Source: Smithella sp.
Lineage (GTDB): Bacteria > Desulfobacterota > Syntrophia > Syntrophales > Smithellaceae
DNA length: 8,077 bases
Assembly (NCBI GenBank): GCA_012797505.1
Contig: JAAZOZ010000412.1
Location: 1-8,077 of the forward strand
Reading direction: 5' to 3'
Below the pieces are notes generated by a model. It searched no databases, was not told the DNA's origin, and saw nothing but the letters and a program-made list of their open reading frames with translations. Positions 6,337 through 8,077 of the stretch are shown here, one piece after another (the stretch's first letter is position 1; every line of letters starts with the position of its first letter). The position numbers and the translations under genes are program-made.

Positions 6337-7050
6337 ATGGTAAATATGATGATAGACGGAAAAAACGTATCGGCGCCCAAAGGCACGATGCTTCTGGAAT
6401 CCATTCGCGGCGCGGGCATTGCCGTTCCCACCCTCTGCGCGCATGAAGCGATCTCCCGGTCCGGAGCGTGCCGCCTTTGCGTGGTGGAAATCAAGAAGGG
6501 AAACCGGACCCGGATCGTCACTTCCTGCCTCTACGGCGTGGAAGAAGGTCTGATCGTGGACACCAAAAGCGAGCGGGTCCTCAACGTCCGCCGGCTGGTC
6601 ATGGAATTGCTTCTGTCGCGCTGTCCGGAATCCGACGTTCTGCAAAAGATGGCCCGGGACATGGGCGTGGCGCCGCAGCCCCGGTACGCCGTCGATACGG
6701 ACAAGGGCAAGTGCATTTTATGCCGCTCCTGCGTGCGCGTCTGCGAAGAAGTGGTCGGCGTAAGCGCCATCGGCTTATTCTCCCGGGGGTCTTACAAAGA
6801 GGTCGGCACACCGTACAACGAAAAATCGGAAGTCTGCATCGGCTGCGGCGCGTGTGCCTATGTCTGCCCCACCGGGCATATCGAAATGATCTCGACCGGC
6901 GACCGCCGCAAGATATGGGGACGCACCTTTAAAATGCAGGCCTGCCCCAAGTGCGGCAAATTCTTCGCTCCCGTGGACCAGTTGAAGTTCATCAGCAAGA
7001 AAACCGGCACGTCCATGGAAGAGCTGTCCGTCTGTACGGAATGCCGTTGA
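6337..7050 (+). CDS. hoxU-like: NuoG/HoxU-like iron-sulfur protein with a C-terminal four-cysteine site
   Basis: A 237-residue protein matching only the N-terminal iron-sulfur part of NuoG, HoxU or HydA. Residues 1-75 form a plant-type [2Fe-2S] ferredoxin domain with C34-x10-C45-x2-C48-x15-C64. Next the family usually has a His-Cys3 [4Fe-4S] segment; here that region (about 86-112, around SRCPESDVLQKMARDMG) keeps only C96, so that cluster is probably missing. A 2x[4Fe-4S] ferredoxin follows: C126, C129, C132, C136 and C167, C170, C173, C177. The last 35 residues carry C203-P-K-C206 and C233-T-E-C236, a zinc-ribbon or rubredoxin-like pair. No hydrogenase H-cluster or molybdopterin domain follows: the gene ends here, before a terminator. 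It is the last gene of the operon and should link the NuoF-like subunit to the electron donor or acceptor, plausibly PorD. It could instead partner a formate dehydrogenase encoded elsewhere. Confidence 0.9.
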   Translation: MVNMMIDGKNVSAPKGTMLLESIRGAGIAVPTLCAHEAISRSGACRLCVVEIKKGNRTRIVTSCLYGVEEGLIVDTKSERVLNVRRLVMELLLSRCPESDVLQKMARDMGVAPQPRYAVDTDKGKCILCRSCVRVCEEVVGVSAIGLFSRGSYKEVGTPYNEKSEVCIGCGACAYVCPTGHIEMISTGDRRKIWGRTFKMQACPKCGKFFAPVDQLKFISKKTGTSMEELSVCTECR

Positions 7051-7077
7051 ACCGTTCAGCATTCCCCCTGAAAAATG

Positions 7078-7112
7078 AGCCCGGTCCTGAAATTTTCAGA
7101 CCGGGCTTTTTT
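7078..7112 (+). terminator. Intrinsic (rho-independent) terminator of the por operon
   Basis: AGCCCGGT (7078-7085) pairs perfectly with ACCGGGCT (7100-7107). The enclosed bases can add a CTGA/TCAG pairing. A run of six T (7107-7112) follows the stem directly, and A's at 7071-7075 precede it. It lies 27 bases after the HoxU-like stop codon and marks the end of the transcription unit. It also falls inside the upstream extension of the methyltransferase frame, which shows that gene starts later. Confidence 0.92.
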
Positions 7113-7163
7113 AAGGAAAACCTGCTTTGATGAAAGCATCCCCCAACAGTTTCGGCATTCACC

Positions 7164-7170
7164 GGGAGGA
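7164..7170 (+). promoter_or_regulatory. Ribosome binding site deciding the methyltransferase start
   Basis: GGGAGGA lies nine bases before ATG 7180. The frame is open back to an ATG at 7075, but that ATG is next to the terminator stem and has no site, so 7180 is the better start. Confidence 0.7.
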
Positions 7171-7179
7171 AAGGGACCC

Positions 7180-7875
7180 ATGAAGAATTCGAGCCGCTGG
7201 ATGATCCGGCTTTTGACACGGCTGCGTGACGCTCGCCTCGTCTGGGATGTCATGGGATCCCTTTACAACATGAGGATATACCCTCTGATTGACGGACTCT
7301 ACCAATCCATCGCGGAAGAGCTGACCCTGCAAAAGCAAGCGCAGATCCTCGAGGCGGGCGCGGGCCGGGGGTACCTGTCGCTTCTGCTCGCTGATCGCAA
7401 TCCGGACGCCCGGTTTACGGGGATCGATTACTCCCGGATGCAGGTTCGCAGGGCCGAGCGCTACCGCCGGGAGAAAAAAATCTCCAACTGTTCTTTCCGG
7501 CAGAACAATGTTTTGAATCTGCCGTTTGAGGAAGCGGCCTTTGACGCGGCGGTCAGCGTGGGATCGATCAAGCACTGGTCCGATCCCCACCGGGGACTGA
7601 CCGAGCTGCTGCGGGTGATCAAACCGGGCGGCTGCCTGATGATCGCGGAAACGGACCGGGAGACGCCGGACGACGAACTCCGGCAATTCGTCAAACGCTT
7701 TTCCATTCCTTTTGTGCCGGAGGGTCTTCTTTTCTGGGGACTGCGCCACGTCGTCTTCGGACAGAGCCTGTCGGAAGATCAACTGGCGGACGAGGCGGGC
7801 CGGGCCGGATTTCATTCAGTCGAACGCAGGCCCGTGAACACCTGTCCCTATGTCATGGTAAAAGCTTGGAAATGA
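7180..7875 (+). CDS. Class I SAM-dependent methyltransferase (Methyltransf_11/25-like)
   Basis: A 231-residue soluble methyltransferase of unknown substrate. About 50 N-terminal residues, basic and helical, precede a Rossmann-like SAM domain. Motif I is ILEAGAGRGYLSLLLA (56-71). The acidic residue ending strand 2 is D83 in FTGIDYS. Then come NNVLNLPFEEAAFDAAVS (109-126), HWSDPHRGLTELLRVIKPGG, and a final strand pair near CPYVMVKAWK. This order is standard for the small-molecule group that includes UbiE-like enzymes, but nothing seen identifies a quinone, lipid or other acceptor. The gene lies behind the por operon terminator and should have its own promoter in 7113-7163, where no clear hexamers could be named. 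It converges with the gene on the other strand. No sign links it to the Por/Nuo-like system. Confidence 0.85.
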   Translation: MKNSSRWMIRLLTRLRDARLVWDVMGSLYNMRIYPLIDGLYQSIAEELTLQKQAQILEAGAGRGYLSLLLADRNPDARFTGIDYSRMQVRRAERYRREKKISNCSFRQNNVLNLPFEEAAFDAAVSVGSIKHWSDPHRGLTELLRVIKPGGCLMIAETDRETPDDELRQFVKRFSIPFVPEGLLFWGLRHVVFGQSLSEDQLADEAGRAGFHSVERRPVNTCPYVMVKAWK

Positions 7876-7929
7876 AACGTCGTCGGCAAAAGCGCGCAAA
7901 CGGCGGCAGGGCAGGAAGCCTTTGATCGC

Positions 7930-8076
7930 CTAGGGATTTTGTCCCTGATCCTTCAGGAAATTCTGCACTTCTTTCATAAAGGAAAAGGACAGAATTTTCC
8001 CGTCCGGGGTGCGGATATTCACGGTTTCGGTGTTCATGCTGACAATTTGCCCTTCGACAGTTCTGCCGTCATAAAG
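7930..8076 (-). CDS. 3' end of an unidentified gene running in from the right edge
   Basis: On the - strand an open frame enters from the window edge, continues for 48 codons and ends at TAG (7930-7932). The peptide begins LYDGRTVEGQIVSMNTETVN and ends KEVQNFLKDQGQNP. The stretch VNIRTPDGKILSFSFMKEV shows alternating hydrophobic residues, as in a small beta-barrel, followed by a helix. Codon use is regular with GC-rich third positions (GTC, AGC, AAC, ACC, ATC, CGC, CCG), like the rest of the window, which supports real coding. The family is not recognised and the start lies outside the window. It converges on the methyltransferase gene with 54 bases between the two stop codons; no clear terminator hairpin was seen there. 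Confidence 0.65.
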   Translation of the reverse strand, partial: LYDGRTVEGQIVSMNTETVNIRTPDGKILSFSFMKEVQNFLKDQGQNP

Positions 8077-8077
8077 A

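Noticed and set aside
7123..7138. Small hairpin TGCTTT-gatg-AAAGCA before the methyltransferase
   Set aside because: The stem is only six pairs and mostly A-T, has no T-run, and shows no clear link to the ribosome binding site 26 bases downstream.
7075..7179. A 35-codon upstream extension of the methyltransferase
   Set aside because: It would run through the terminator hairpin and T-run, and its ATG lacks a ribosome binding site.
1..8077. CRISPR arrays, insertion sequences, tRNA or rRNA genes
   Set aside because: No tandem repeats with spacers, transposase-like frames, terminal inverted repeats or tRNA-like folds were seen when reading through.

Overview
The window carries a compact stretch of anaerobic energy metabolism from a bacterium that is most likely a strictly anaerobic, moderately GC-rich member of the Desulfobacterota, perhaps a syntroph of the Syntrophales type. 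That placement is an inference from the four-subunit 2-oxoacid:ferredoxin oxidoreductase, the NuoE/NuoF/HoxU-like iron-sulfur module and the two-subunit-type fumarase. Nothing in the window fixes the taxon.

Layout. At 32-310 is a small XRE-type DNA-binding protein, visibly AT-richer than its neighbours. At 333-893 is the beta (C-terminal) subunit of a class I fumarase/tartrate dehydratase, with no alpha subunit in view. A 96-base AT-rich gap (894-989) probably holds the promoter of the main operon. From 990 to 7050 seven genes lie on the + strand, mostly touching or overlapping: gamma, delta, alpha and beta subunits of a pyruvate-type 2-oxoacid:ferredoxin oxidoreductase (porC, porD, porA, porB), then a NuoE-like [2Fe-2S] protein, a long NuoF-like flavoprotein with extra iron-sulfur domains at both ends, and a short NuoG/HoxU-like iron-sulfur protein. 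A strong intrinsic terminator (7078-7112) closes the operon. After it come a class I SAM-dependent methyltransferase (7180-7875, +) and, converging on it, the 3' end of an unidentified gene on the - strand (7930 to the window end).

How it may work. The Por proteins would oxidise pyruvate (or a related 2-oxoacid) with CoA to an acyl-CoA and CO2, using TPP, and pass electrons through the PorB and PorD [4Fe-4S] clusters. The NuoE/F/HoxU-like trio has the parts of the NAD(H)-reactive core of HydABC-type and complex I-type enzymes, but no hydrogenase H-cluster domain, no molybdopterin domain and no membrane subunit is encoded beside it. The simplest reading is that the 2-oxoacid oxidoreductase is itself the catalytic partner. 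The operon would then make a 2-oxoacid:NAD(+) oxidoreductase, or a ferredoxin/NAD(H) bifurcating or confurcating form of one. By motif count the seven proteins could hold eight [4Fe-4S] and three [2Fe-2S] clusters plus a separate four-cysteine site. The alternative is that the trio serves a formate dehydrogenase or hydrogenase encoded elsewhere. A nearby fumarase subunit fits a route from fumarate through malate and oxaloacetate to pyruvate, as in syntrophic propionate oxidation, but this link is speculative.
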